A stretch of 17,535 bases of DNA from VGWG01 sp964580075. Lineage in GTDB: Bacteria; Verrucomicrobiota; Kiritimatiellia; RFP12; JAAYNR01. The stretch spans positions 1-17,535 of the forward strand of contig CAZOJL010000067.1 in the NCBI GenBank assembly GCA_964580075.1, read 5' to 3'. The notes under the pieces are model-generated. The model saw only the letters and a list, made by a program, of their open reading frames with translations, ran no database searches and had not been told where the DNA came from. Shown one piece after another: positions 1 to 7,724 of this stretch; within the stretch, counting starts at the first letter, position 1; every line of letters starts with the position of its first letter. The position numbers were made by a program, and so were the translations under genes.

Positions 1-741
1 GCCGCTGCCGTGCTTTATGGGGTCGGGCGCGCGCGTGAGGCCGGTGATTCGGCGAAATGCAAGGCCAACCTGCATGCTTTGGCCCAGGGGGTTCAGATCC
101 TGGGCGTGGAACGCGGGAGCATCCTTCAAGCGCGGGCCTACGAAAGCTATAACATCAATGCACGGCTCCCATACAACGAGGTGCGCGGTTGGGTGAACTG
201 GATCCCGGGAGGATCCTGGACTACCCCGCCCCCGCGCCCGACGTGGCCGGATACAAACAGTCATAGCAATGATATGGAGCAGGCGTCCTGGTATGGCGCG
301 AAGGGCTTGTCCGGCATCAAGGAGGGAGAGCTCTGGCGGGGCGGGGGGATGTCGTTGTCGTCCTACATCTGCCCTCGTTTCCGGCGGTTTGATGTGTGCG
401 GGCAGCGGGACGCGGTCCGCAGCTACGCGATGAACAAGTTGGTCGGAGGAGGCGGGTTGTTGAGCTTCCCGTTGAAGAGCCGGACGATGCTCTTCGCCGA
501 GATTGAGGTGCCGACCAGCGACGATGCGTGGGAGCAAAACGGCGGGGACGCCTGTCTCGACGCGGAAGGGCCGGACGGCGAAGGCACGCACGACATGCCG
601 TTCGAGTCGATCGGCTTTCACCACCGGTATGCCGGTGTGGCTTGCGGGCATGTGGCTTTTATTGACACCCACGTTGAAGCCGTGCGCATGTTGGGTACGA
701 CGACGAACCCGACGTTGGGGTTGGCGCGGGGCGAGTATTGA
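1..741 (+). CDS. Type II secretion-like pseudopilin, 5' end outside the window
   Basis: The reading frame is open from base 1 (AAVLYGVGRAREAGDSAKC), so the start and most of the N-terminal hydrophobic helix lie upstream. The visible start is the end of that helix followed by the R-A-R-E-A/K-C-K-A-N-L pattern of prepilin-like proteins abundant in Planctomycetes, Verrucomicrobia and Lentisphaerae. A mid-region SYICPRF and SYAMN segment and a C-terminal HHRYAGVACGHVAFIDTHVE block match the 'H-x9-DG' C-terminal region of that family, with T replacing the usual G in D-G-H. The family is normally cleaved by a prepilin peptidase and displayed at or through the membrane, but individual roles are unknown. 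Nothing here shows what this copy does. TGA stop at 739-741; rpoD begins 83 bp later. Confidence 0.8.
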   Translation, partial: AAAVLYGVGRAREAGDSAKCKANLHALAQGVQILGVERGSILQARAYESYNINARLPYNEVRGWVNWIPGGSWTTPPPRPTWPDTNSHSNDMEQASWYGAKGLSGIKEGELWRGGGMSLSSYICPRFRRFDVCGQRDAVRSYAMNKLVGGGGLLSFPLKSRTMLFAEIEVPTSDDAWEQNGGDACLDAEGPDGEGTHDMPFESIGFHHRYAGVACGHVAFIDTHVEAVRMLGTTTNPTLGLARGEY

Positions 742-748
742 CGCGTGG

Positions 749-768
749 GGTAGCGAGGGGTGGCGAGG
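749..768. repeat. Imperfect 10-bp tandem repeat before rpoD
   Basis: GGTAGCGAGG is followed directly by GGTGGCGAGG (one mismatch) in the pseudopilin-rpoD gap. It is a short G-rich repeat with no assigned function, and no convincing sigma-70 promoter was found in this gap. Confidence 0.4.
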
Positions 769-824
769 GGCAGTCTTAAACGGATGTGGATGCGCATGAC
801 GCGTGTCGAGGAAAAGGATCAAGC

Positions 825-2960
825 ATGGCAACAGCCAAATCGAAAAAAAAGACGTCGGGTGGTAAAAAGGCTCTTCCAAAGGCTCTTCCAAAGGCCGCGA
901 AAAAGGGTGCGGATGTGAAGCGTGTTCCGGTCCGTAAACCCGTCGGCAAAAAAGACCGGAAGCCCGCACCGGTGGCGCCTGACCCCGTGCATCGCGAGGC
1001 GCGTCATGCGCATGGCCCCAAGCCGAAAGCCGCGCCCGGCGGACATCCGTTGGCGCACGAGCGCAAGGCGCCCGGTGCGCATGTCGGCGCCGTCACCGAA
1101 CCGGACGTATTGGATGAGGCGCATGCCGACGTCACCGATGAGCTCCATGATCTCGGGGTGCTCGCCGGCATAGGCGATGAATTTGATGCGGACGCCGGCG
1201 ATGGGGTCGGGTTGGACCACGAGGACACCTTCGGAGCCGAAGGCGAGGAGTTCGCCAACCACAATCACAGTCATATCGAATTCGATGTGGTTGAGAATGA
1301 GATCGTGATGGATCCTGATCGTGCCGCGCTGCGCGCCAAGCGTGAAGACCGCAACGAGCGGATTAAGACGCTGATCAAGCGCGCCGAGGCGCAGGGCTAC
1401 CTCACGTTCGAGGACGTCAACGAGTTGCTGCCGGAGTCGGTGATCAAAGACACCGACATCGAGTCGTATCTGGCCATCCTGCGGGGCATGGAGATCGACA
1501 TCATCGATGCGGCCGAGGTTGAGAAATTCCGGAGCGAGCATGATCTGGAGGCGCAGCGGGGCCGTGGGAGCCGTCTGGACTTCTTCGACGACCCGATCCG
1601 AATGTACCTGCACCAGATGGGGCAGGTGCCGCTGCTGACGCGCGAGCAGGAGGTCGACATCTGCAAGCGGATCGAGTTTTCGGAGGTTGCGATCCGGGAA
1701 AACTTCAACGAGTTCGCCTTTACGGCGAGGCTTTATCTGGAGTTGATCGACCGGCTTGAGAACGGCACGGAGCGGTTTGACCGTGTGGTGACGGACAAGT
1801 TCGTCGACAGCCGTGACGTGTACATGGAAGGCATTCACAAGTTGAAGAAGGCGCTCCATGGCGTCAAAGGCAAGATTATCCATGCGCACAAGGGAGTCGA
1901 GGCGGCTGGCGGATCGGACGCCAAGCGTAAACGCGCCACCAAAGCGCTGGAAAAAGCGCGACAAGCGTTGCAGAAGGTTTTTATTGACCTTAGCTTCAAG
2001 CAAAAAATCATCGAAAGCCTCTGCGTCGAAGCGGACGAAAAGATATATAAGCCTTACCGGTCGCTGCGGAACGATCAAAAGAAACTCGGCAAGCAGCGGG
2101 TGACCAAGAAGCGCGACCTTGCCCTGACCGAAGGCGCGTCGCGGATGCGGCTGATGGAACAGGAGTTCGGCATGACGCCCGATGCGTTCATGTCGCGCTT
2201 CGAGCACCTGCGCGACGCGATGCGGTTGGGACAGAAGGCGCGCACCGAAATGGTGGAGGCCAATCTGCGCCTCGTCATCAGCATCGTGAAGAAGTACATG
2301 AATCGCGGACTCTCTTTCCTGGATCTGATTCAGGAAGGGAACACGGGGTTGATGAAGGCCGTGGAGAAGTTCGAATACCGCCGCGGCTACAAGTTCAGCA
2401 CGTACGCCACCTGGTGGATCCGGCAGGCGGCCACGCGGGCGATCGCAGACCAGGCGCGGACGATTCGGATCCCGGTCCACATGATCGAAACGATCAACAA
2501 GCTGTTGCGCGTGCAGAAGAAGCTCGTGCAGGAGCTGGGGCGCGAGCCCACGCCGGAAGAGGCCGCCGAAGAGATGGCGATTCCTGTGGATCGTGTGCGC
2601 GCGGTCTACCGCATGGCCCAGCAGCCCATTTCGCTGCAAAGCCCTGTGGGTGACGGTGACGACGCGCACTTCGGTGACTTCATCGAAGACAAGTCGGCGG
2701 AAAATCCCTCGGAGATGACCGCCTACAGCATGCTGAAGGAACGCCTTCAGGAGGTGCTGACCACGCTGTCCGACCGCGAAAAGCAGGTTCTGGATTTCCG
2801 CTTCGGATTGACAGACGGCTATTCGCGGACTTTGGAAGAGGTGGGCAAGCAGTTCAACGTGACGCGCGAGCGCATCCGGCAGATCGAGGCCAAAGCGTTG
2901 CGCAAGCTGCGTCATCCCACACGGCTGCGAAAACTGGAAGGGTTCTTGGATACGCGCTGA
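825..2960 (+). CDS. rpoD: Primary sigma factor RpoD (sigma-70) with Lys-rich N-terminal tail
   Basis: Directs RNA polymerase to housekeeping promoters. The 711-aa protein has all sigma-70 regions: 1.1 at about 175-235; 1.2 at about 254-287 (DDPIRMYLHQMGQVPLL); a long non-conserved region to about 470; region 2 at 474-545 with NLRLVISIVKKYMNRGLSF, FSTYATWWIRQA and IADQARTIRIP; region 3 at 550-625; region 4 at 640-708 with the helix-turn-helix TLEEVGKQFNVTRERIRQIE. The start at 825 follows GAGGAAAAGGA (808-818); an in-frame GTG at 786 has no comparable SD. Ahead of region 1.1 is an unusual extension: residues 1-90 hold 24 K/R and 5 D/E, while residues 91-165 hold no K/R and 25 D/E. A complete region 2/4 and the non-conserved region argue for the primary factor rather than an alternative sigma. 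Confidence 0.97.
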   Translation: MATAKSKKKTSGGKKALPKALPKAAKKGADVKRVPVRKPVGKKDRKPAPVAPDPVHREARHAHGPKPKAAPGGHPLAHERKAPGAHVGAVTEPDVLDEAHADVTDELHDLGVLAGIGDEFDADAGDGVGLDHEDTFGAEGEEFANHNHSHIEFDVVENEIVMDPDRAALRAKREDRNERIKTLIKRAEAQGYLTFEDVNELLPESVIKDTDIESYLAILRGMEIDIIDAAEVEKFRSEHDLEAQRGRGSRLDFFDDPIRMYLHQMGQVPLLTREQEVDICKRIEFSEVAIRENFNEFAFTARLYLELIDRLENGTERFDRVVTDKFVDSRDVYMEGIHKLKKALHGVKGKIIHAHKGVEAAGGSDAKRKRATKALEKARQALQKVFIDLSFKQKIIESLCVEADEKIYKPYRSLRNDQKKLGKQRVTKKRDLALTEGASRMRLMEQEFGMTPDAFMSRFEHLRDAMRLGQKARTEMVEANLRLVISIVKKYMNRGLSFLDLIQEGNTGLMKAVEKFEYRRGYKFSTYATWWIRQAATRAIADQARTIRIPVHMIETINKLLRVQKKLVQELGREPTPEEAAEEMAIPVDRVRAVYRMAQQPISLQSPVGDGDDAHFGDFIEDKSAENPSEMTAYSMLKERLQEVLTTLSDREKQVLDFRFGLTDGYSRTLEEVGKQFNVTRERIRQIEAKALRKLRHPTRLRKLEGFLDTR
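867..890 (+). repeat. 12-bp perfect tandem duplication inside rpoD
   Basis: Two perfect copies of AAGGCTCTTCCA encode the repeated K-A-L-P of the basic tail (residues 15-22). The unit is a multiple of three, so changes in copy number keep the frame. This suggests that the tail grows and shrinks by slippage. Confidence 0.8.
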
Positions 2961-2971
2961 CGGAAGATGGC

Positions 2972-2996
2972 GGGCCGGCCTGTTGCAGGCCCGTCC
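2972..2996 (+). terminator. Hairpin directly after rpoD, possible terminator
   Basis: GGCCTG (2977-2982) pairs perfectly with CAGGCC (2986-2991) across a TTG loop. The stem extends past one mismatch by four more pairs, one of them G-U. It starts 12 nt after the rpoD stop. There is no T-tract, so it is not a canonical Rho-independent terminator; it could instead stabilise the mRNA 3' end. Confidence 0.35.
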
Positions 2997-3109
2997 CGCA
3001 GGCCGCGCGCCCGTTTGTGGGCGGCCTGTGTGGCTGTGCGCATCCGGTTCACGCAGCCGGAGATTACTAACAGAAGCAGGGCTTGAAGGGCCCGTTGAGG
3101 AGGTTGGTT

Positions 3110-3520
3110 GTGCAAGACGATGTGTTTGTTTCGCTGGTTCAGTGGGGTGGAATGGCCCTGGTTATCGCGCTGTTAACGCTCCTGATAAGCCGTGTGATGG
3201 CGCGCGGCAAGCGACGCGGGGGCGGACGTGGACGCGACGGCCGCAGTGGTGGGGGTAGCGGTTCCTGTGTGGAAATCTATGTCGGCAACTTGAGCTATGA
3301 TATGACCGAGGCTCAATTGCGCCGCGAGTTTGAGAAGTACGGCACCGTCAAATCGGCGCGAATCATCGAGAACCGCTATAACAAGAAGTCCAAAGGGTTC
3401 GGGTTTGTCGAAATGCCGGTACGCCCGGAGGCCGAAGCCGCAGTCAGGGCGCTCCACGACAAAGATGTGATGGGCCGCAAAATGCGGGTCAACGAGGCCA
3501 AGAATAAGACGCGCGACTGA
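3110..3520 (+). CDS. RRM RNA-binding protein with N-terminal membrane helix
   Basis: A 136-aa protein. Residues 55-133 are one RNA-recognition motif with RNP2 IYVGNL (56-61) and RNP1 KGFGFVEM (95-102), as in the small single-RRM proteins of bacteria, which bind RNA. Unusually, residues about 8-29 form a hydrophobic helix (WGGMALVIALLTLLISRV), followed by a basic Gly/Arg linker (ARGKRRGGGRGRDGRSGGGS). The positive charge after the helix predicts a cytoplasmic RRM tethered to the inner membrane. The GTG start at 3110 is chosen for GAGGAGG at 3097-3103 (6-nt spacing); TTG at 3083 lacks an SD. A GTG at 3269 would yield only the soluble RRM and has no good SD, so the fusion is favoured but not proven. 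The RRM assignment is certain; target RNA and function are unknown. Confidence 0.85.
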   Translation: MQDDVFVSLVQWGGMALVIALLTLLISRVMARGKRRGGGRGRDGRSGGGSGSCVEIYVGNLSYDMTEAQLRREFEKYGTVKSARIIENRYNKKSKGFGFVEMPVRPEAEAAVRALHDKDVMGRKMRVNEAKNKTRD

Positions 3521-3554
3521 TCCCCCGAACCGGCCGTGCAGTGACGGCGAAAGA

Positions 3555-3570
3555 ACCCCGCAGACGGGGT
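3555..3570 (+). other. Small hairpin overlapping the exonuclease ribosome-binding region
   Basis: ACCCCG (3555-3560) and CGGGGT (3565-3570) form a perfect 6-bp stem with loop CAGA. The right arm contains most of the GGGGTGAG sequence proposed as SD for the ATG at 3583, so folding could limit translation. There is no T-tract. Confidence 0.35.
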
Positions 3571-3582
3571 GAGCCAGCGACC

Positions 3583-4185
3583 ATGTGGGTATGGCAGGAT
3601 ATACCGGCGGGTGAGGCCGAGATCACGGCACTCGATTTTGAAACCACCGGGTCCGTTCCGGGCTGGCCGGTCGAACCCTGGCAGATCGGGCTGGTCAGAA
3701 TGCGGGACGGGCGGGTCGTGCCCGATAGCTGCGAGAGCCTGCTGCTGCGGATTGATGCGGGGAGGCCGTTTAATCCGCACGCGCCCGGGCGCCACGCGTC
3801 TCTGCGCGAGGCGCTGGCGGCCGCGCCCCCGCTCACCGAATGCTGGCCGGAGTTGATGGCGGCGTGGCTGGCGGGGCGCCCCTTGGCGGTGCACAATGTC
3901 GGAACCGAACGGACCGTTCTGCGCCGCGCCGCGCCGCTGCATCCGGTGGGGCCGTGGATCGATACGCTGGCGCTGACCCGCCGCGCCTATCCGGGCCTCG
4001 CCGACTACCGGCTCGACGCCGTGATCGGCCTTCTCGGACTGGAGGCGCGGCTTCGGGCGGTGTCCCCGCAGGGCGGGCCGCACGATGCCGGTTATGATGC
4101 CTGCGCCTGCGCGGTGCTGTTGGAGCACCTGCTGGCGCTGCCCGGGTGGGAACGGGTCACGCTCGGCACGCTGGCCGGCGTGTAA
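3583..4185 (+). CDS. DnaQ-like (DEDDh) 3'-5' exonuclease
   Basis: A 200-aa protein with the RNase H-fold exonuclease motifs of the DnaQ/Pol III epsilon superfamily: ExoI LDFETTG (D18, E20), ExoII AVHNVGTERTVL (H104, N105, E109) and ExoIII HDAGYD (H167, D172). The usual ExoII Asp of N-x3-D is Glu here, while the HxxxxD of the DEDDh subgroup is intact. A 3'-5' exonuclease acting on DNA or RNA ends is likely; proofreading by this protein is not shown. There is no BRCT or other accessory domain and no polymerase gene nearby. ATG 3583 is chosen, with GGGGTGAG at 3566-3572 as a loose SD; an in-frame GTG at 3541 adds 14 basic residues without an SD. It follows the RRM gene by 62 bp on the same strand. 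Confidence 0.85.
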   Translation: MWVWQDIPAGEAEITALDFETTGSVPGWPVEPWQIGLVRMRDGRVVPDSCESLLLRIDAGRPFNPHAPGRHASLREALAAAPPLTECWPELMAAWLAGRPLAVHNVGTERTVLRRAAPLHPVGPWIDTLALTRRAYPGLADYRLDAVIGLLGLEARLRAVSPQGGPHDAGYDACACAVLLEHLLALPGWERVTLGTLAGV

Positions 4186-4195
4186 ACCCTACCCG

Positions 4196-4219
4196 TGATC
4201 GGGGGGGGGGGAAGGATCA
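4196..4219 (+). repeat. G11 homopolymer in the loop of a small inverted repeat
   Basis: Eleven consecutive G (4201-4211) lie between TGATC (4196-4200) and GATCA (4215-4219). The tract sits in the exonuclease-glgP gap, 76 bp before the glgP start. G runs of this length are prone to slippage and can also be sequencing errors. Confidence 0.75.
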
Positions 4220-4286
4220 GCAAGACGGATGCGCATACGGGTGAGCATCCCGCGCGCGGCCAGTTGTTTTGATGGAAGGGGTGGAC

Positions 4287-6764
4287 ATGGGTACAACCAA
4301 GAAGACGTTTCGGAAAATGCACGACCGCCGTGTGGCGATGACGACCGAGGGGCTGCGGGAAGATTTTGCGTGGCATCTCCGGTATACGCTTTCCAAAGAT
4401 CAGGCGCTTGCGACGGAGCGCGACTGTTACACGGCCCTGGCGAATGCGGTGCGAGACCGTCTGGTGGAGCGGTGGATCGCCACGCAAAAAAGTTATCACG
4501 GACAGAACGTCAAGCGCGTGTATTACCTCTCCCTGGAGTTTCTGATCGGGCGCCTTCTGGGTAACAACGTCATCAACCTGCGGATGGAGGATTCGTGCCG
4601 CGAGGCGCTGGAGGAAATCGGGCTGGATTGGAACACGCTGCGCGATTACGAGATGGACGCGGGGCTGGGCAACGGCGGTCTGGGCCGTCTGGCAGCCGGC
4701 TTCCTCGATTCGATGTCGACACTGCAGATTCCCGGCATGGGGTACGGACTTCGTTACGATTACGGCATCTTCAAGCAGCGGATCATCAACGGCGCGCAGG
4801 TCGAGGAACCGGACCACTGGTTGAAGAACGGCTATCCGTGGGAGGTGGCCAGGCCTGAATACGCGCGCACCGTTAACTTTGGAGGCCATGTCGAATCGGT
4901 TCGGGCCAACGGCTGGTCGGAGTGGCGCTGGATCGATGCGAAACCGGTGGTCGGCGTTCCGTACGATCTGCCGATCGTCGGTTATGGGGGAAAGGTTGTC
5001 AATACCCTACGCCTGTGGTCGGCCCAGGCCGACGACGCCTTTAACTTCGATGAGTTCAACCGCGGATCGTATGTCGAGGCGGTCGAAAATAAAGTCTTGG
5101 CCGAGAATATCACCAAGGTGCTGTATCCCAATGACAATGTGCTCGAGGGCAAGGAACTCCGCCTGCGGCAGCAGTACTTCTTTGTCTCCTGCTCGGTACA
5201 GGACATTGTGCGGCGTTTCAAGGATGGCAATGACGATTGGAACACCTTTCCCGACAAAGTCTTCATCCAACTGAACGAAACACACCCGGCACTGGTCGTT
5301 CCGGAACTGATGCGCCTGTTGATTGACCAGGAGCATCTCGACTGGGATTTTGCGTGGAATCTGGTTTGCCACTGTGTGGGCTACACCAACCATACCATCC
5401 TGCCGGAAGCGCTGGAGAAGTGGAGCGTGCCGTTGATGCAGCGTTTGCTCCCCCGGCACATGCAACTCATTTATGAGATCAACGGGCGGTTTCTGCGGCA
5501 GGTTTCCGTCCTGTGGCCGGGTGATATCGACCGCCTGCAACGGATGAGCATCATCGACGAGGCGGGCGAGCGGCATGTGCGCATGGCCCATCTGGCGATT
5601 GTCGGTTCGTCGGCGGTCAACGGCGTGGCCAAGCTGCATTCGGCGATCATCCGGGAACGGTTGTTTGCCGATTTTGCAGACCTCTGGCCGGAGAAATTTC
5701 AGAATAAGACCAATGGCATTACGCAGCGGCGCTGGCTCCTCGAGGCGAATCCCGGCTTGGCGGATCTGATCACCGGCCGGATCGGGTCGGGGTGGATCAC
5801 AGACCTGTGTCAGCTCGGCAGGCTCGAACCGCTGGCGCAGGACCGGGAGTTTCTGAGGGAATTCCGGGCGGTCAAACAGGCGAACAAGCAGGCGCTGGTC
5901 GCGTATATTGGCGCAACCCTCGGGATCACGGTGGACCCAGAGTCGATGTTCGACGTCCAGGTCAAGCGGTTGCACGAATACAAGCGCCAGTTGCTGTTGG
6001 TGCTGTATATCATTGTGTTGTTCGACCGGTTGATGCAGAATCCCGATCTCGACATCCATCCGCGGACGTTCATCTTCTCCGCCAAAGCAGCACCTGGCTA
6101 CTACATCGCCAAGTTGATTATCCGGCTGATACACGGAGTGGCCGAGGTGGTCAACAACCACCCCCGGATCAGCGGGAAATTGAAAGTTGTCTTTCTGCCG
6201 GACTACCGGGTCTCTCTGGCCGAGAGGATCATCCCGGCGGCGAACGTCAGCGAGCAAATTTCGCTTGCGGGGACGGAGGCGTCGGGGACGGGCAATATGA
6301 AGCTGATGCTCAACGGCGCGTTGACGGTTGGCACGCTGGACGGCGCAAACGTCGAGATCCGCGAAGCCGTCGGTGACGCCAATATCTTTATTTTCGGGCT
6401 TAACGCCGATGAGGTTGCTGCCCAACGGGCCGGTTACCGGTCGCGCGACGTGTATGAGCATGACCCCGAGATCCGGCGTGCGATCGACCTGATTCTGCAG
6501 AACGTGTTTTGCGTGCTGTCGCCCGGATTGTTTAATCCGATCATCAAGACGCTGCTCGATTTCAACGATTATTACATGTTGCTCGCCGACTTGCGCGCCT
6601 ATATCGAGATTCAGCAGGCGGTGGACAAGCTCTACCGAAAGCCGCTGGAATGGGATCGCAAGGCGTTGCTCAACGTGGCCCGCTCGGGGGTGTTTTCATC
6701 CGACCGGACGATCCGCGAATATGCGGAAGCTATTTGGCATGTGCACCCGTGCGAAATTGCGTAA
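4287..6764 (+). CDS. glgP: Glycogen/alpha-glucan phosphorylase
   Basis: Phosphorolysis of glycogen or maltodextrin to glucose-1-phosphate, using pyridoxal phosphate (PLP), in the cytoplasm. The 825-aa length fits GT35 phosphorylases (about 800-840). Diagnostic blocks run the full length: YYLSLEFLIGRLL near the N-terminus, LGNGGLGRLAAGFLDS, GYGLRYDYGIF, NQLNETHPAL-like IQLNETHPALVVPELMR, FNKTNGIT-like QNKTNGITQRRWL, VQVKRLHEYKRQLL, and the PLP-lysine block EASGTGNMKLMLNGALTVG, where K672 is the Schiff-base lysine. The ATG at 4287 follows GGAAGGGG (4274-4281) at 5-nt spacing; the ATG at 4272 and TTG at 4269 lack an SD. It probably feeds glycolysis together with the phosphofructokinase elsewhere in the window. 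The DsbD-N gene follows after 46 bp and may be co-transcribed. Confidence 0.97.
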   Translation: MGTTKKTFRKMHDRRVAMTTEGLREDFAWHLRYTLSKDQALATERDCYTALANAVRDRLVERWIATQKSYHGQNVKRVYYLSLEFLIGRLLGNNVINLRMEDSCREALEEIGLDWNTLRDYEMDAGLGNGGLGRLAAGFLDSMSTLQIPGMGYGLRYDYGIFKQRIINGAQVEEPDHWLKNGYPWEVARPEYARTVNFGGHVESVRANGWSEWRWIDAKPVVGVPYDLPIVGYGGKVVNTLRLWSAQADDAFNFDEFNRGSYVEAVENKVLAENITKVLYPNDNVLEGKELRLRQQYFFVSCSVQDIVRRFKDGNDDWNTFPDKVFIQLNETHPALVVPELMRLLIDQEHLDWDFAWNLVCHCVGYTNHTILPEALEKWSVPLMQRLLPRHMQLIYEINGRFLRQVSVLWPGDIDRLQRMSIIDEAGERHVRMAHLAIVGSSAVNGVAKLHSAIIRERLFADFADLWPEKFQNKTNGITQRRWLLEANPGLADLITGRIGSGWITDLCQLGRLEPLAQDREFLREFRAVKQANKQALVAYIGATLGITVDPESMFDVQVKRLHEYKRQLLLVLYIIVLFDRLMQNPDLDIHPRTFIFSAKAAPGYYIAKLIIRLIHGVAEVVNNHPRISGKLKVVFLPDYRVSLAERIIPAANVSEQISLAGTEASGTGNMKLMLNGALTVGTLDGANVEIREAVGDANIFIFGLNADEVAAQRAGYRSRDVYEHDPEIRRAIDLILQNVFCVLSPGLFNPIIKTLLDFNDYYMLLADLRAYIEIQQAVDKLYRKPLEWDRKALLNVARSGVFSSDRTIREYAEAIWHVHPCEIA

Positions 6765-6810
6765 GGTACGCGACGCGTTGGGCGGCCGTGCAAACGAAGG
6801 GAGTGCCATC

Positions 6811-7695
6811 ATGAGAAATTGGAGCAAGGGGAGGCGCCGTAACCTCCGGTGGGTTCATGCGGCGATTTGCGCTCTGCTGGTCTGTTCGCCGGGACGTGCG
6901 GCGGAGCCGGCGGGCGACCGGATGCGGTTGATCGCCGACCGCGACACGATTGCGCGCGGTGTGCCGTTCACGCTGGCGGTCGAATTGCAAACCCAGCCGG
7001 GATGGCACACCTATTGGCTGAATCCCGGTGATGCGGGGCTTACGCCGACGTTGCGCTGGCGGTTGCCGGATGGGATTCGTCTCGCCCGCACGAATTTTCC
7101 GGTCCCCGCGCGGTTCGAGGACGCCGGGATGGTGTCGCTCGGGTATGAGGGACGGGTGTGGATTCTGGCTGAGTTTGATGTCGCGGGCGAATTTCAGGGC
7201 GAACAGACCGAGATCAGCCTCACGGTTGATTGGATGGTCTGTCGCGACGTCTGTATGCCGCTGAACGGCGCGGCGACGATCAAACTGGCTGTCGCCGCAG
7301 AAAACGCCGCCCCGGCTGCGGGGAAAAAGGTGGACGAATTCGCCCGCTGGCGGGGACGGCTGCCCAGGCCCATCGAGGGCTGGACGGTGCGCATTCAGTC
7401 CGGGCGGTGGGGATTGCGGCTGCGATTCGAGCCCCCGGTGAAATCCGGGCTGACGGACGAGGCGTGGGGCCGGGCGCAGTTCTACCCGATCCGGCGTGAC
7501 ACGGTCGATCTGGCAGCCGCACAAAAGTGGCGGCGCGACGGTGCCGGATGGAGCGCCCAGTTGCGAGCCGGCCCCGAACCGTTCAAAACGGGGGACGTGC
7601 TTGAAGGGGTCTTGGTCATCCCGGCCGATCCCGGAGCGGGGACCGATGCCTCCCCGCGCGCGTGGACGATACGCACCACGGTCGCAGGAAAGTAG
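6811..7695 (+). CDS. Secreted stand-alone DsbD/ScsB N-terminal-like domain protein
   Basis: A 294-aa protein with an N-terminal signal peptide: basic MRNWSKGRRR, a hydrophobic stretch to about residue 25, and likely cleavage near GRA-A at about residue 30. The mature part resembles the periplasmic N-terminal domain of DsbD/ScsB-type thiol reductases: QPGWHTYWLNPGDAG at 62-76, and WMVCRDVCMP at 141-150 with the C144/C148 pair. In that family the domain passes electrons to periplasmic thiol proteins. The eight-helix membrane domain and C-terminal thioredoxin domain of full DsbD are absent, and the adjacent genes do not supply them. The ATG at 6811 follows GAAGGGAG (6796-6803). The gene ends 29 bp from the convergent serC. 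The LLVC near residue 25 does not fit a lipobox well. Confidence 0.8.
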   Translation: MRNWSKGRRRNLRWVHAAICALLVCSPGRAAEPAGDRMRLIADRDTIARGVPFTLAVELQTQPGWHTYWLNPGDAGLTPTLRWRLPDGIRLARTNFPVPARFEDAGMVSLGYEGRVWILAEFDVAGEFQGEQTEISLTVDWMVCRDVCMPLNGAATIKLAVAAENAAPAAGKKVDEFARWRGRLPRPIEGWTVRIQSGRWGLRLRFEPPVKSGLTDEAWGRAQFYPIRRDTVDLAAAQKWRRDGAGWSAQLRAGPEPFKTGDVLEGVLVIPADPGAGTDASPRAWTIRTTVAGK

Positions 7696-7724
7696 CGCGC
7701 GGTCGCGGTGTTCCGTTTCTCGTG

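Noticed and set aside
738..770. TTGACG at 738-743 as the -35 box of an rpoD promoter
   Set aside because: No -10-like hexamer lies 16-18 nt downstream (TGGCGA); the rpoD promoter was left unassigned.
819..2915. 698-codon open frame on the minus strand opposite rpoD
   Set aside because: It is the antisense shadow of a certain rpoD in GC-rich DNA; the translation is His/Arg/Leu-rich without recognisable domains.
5007..6461. 484-codon minus-strand frame opposite glgP
   Set aside because: Antisense shadow of a phosphorylase with all motifs intact.
6871..6900. Lipobox (L-L-V-C) in the DsbD-N-like protein
   Set aside because: Val at -1 and Leu at -2 do not fit the lipobox; an ordinary signal peptide with an A-x-A-type site explains the segment better.
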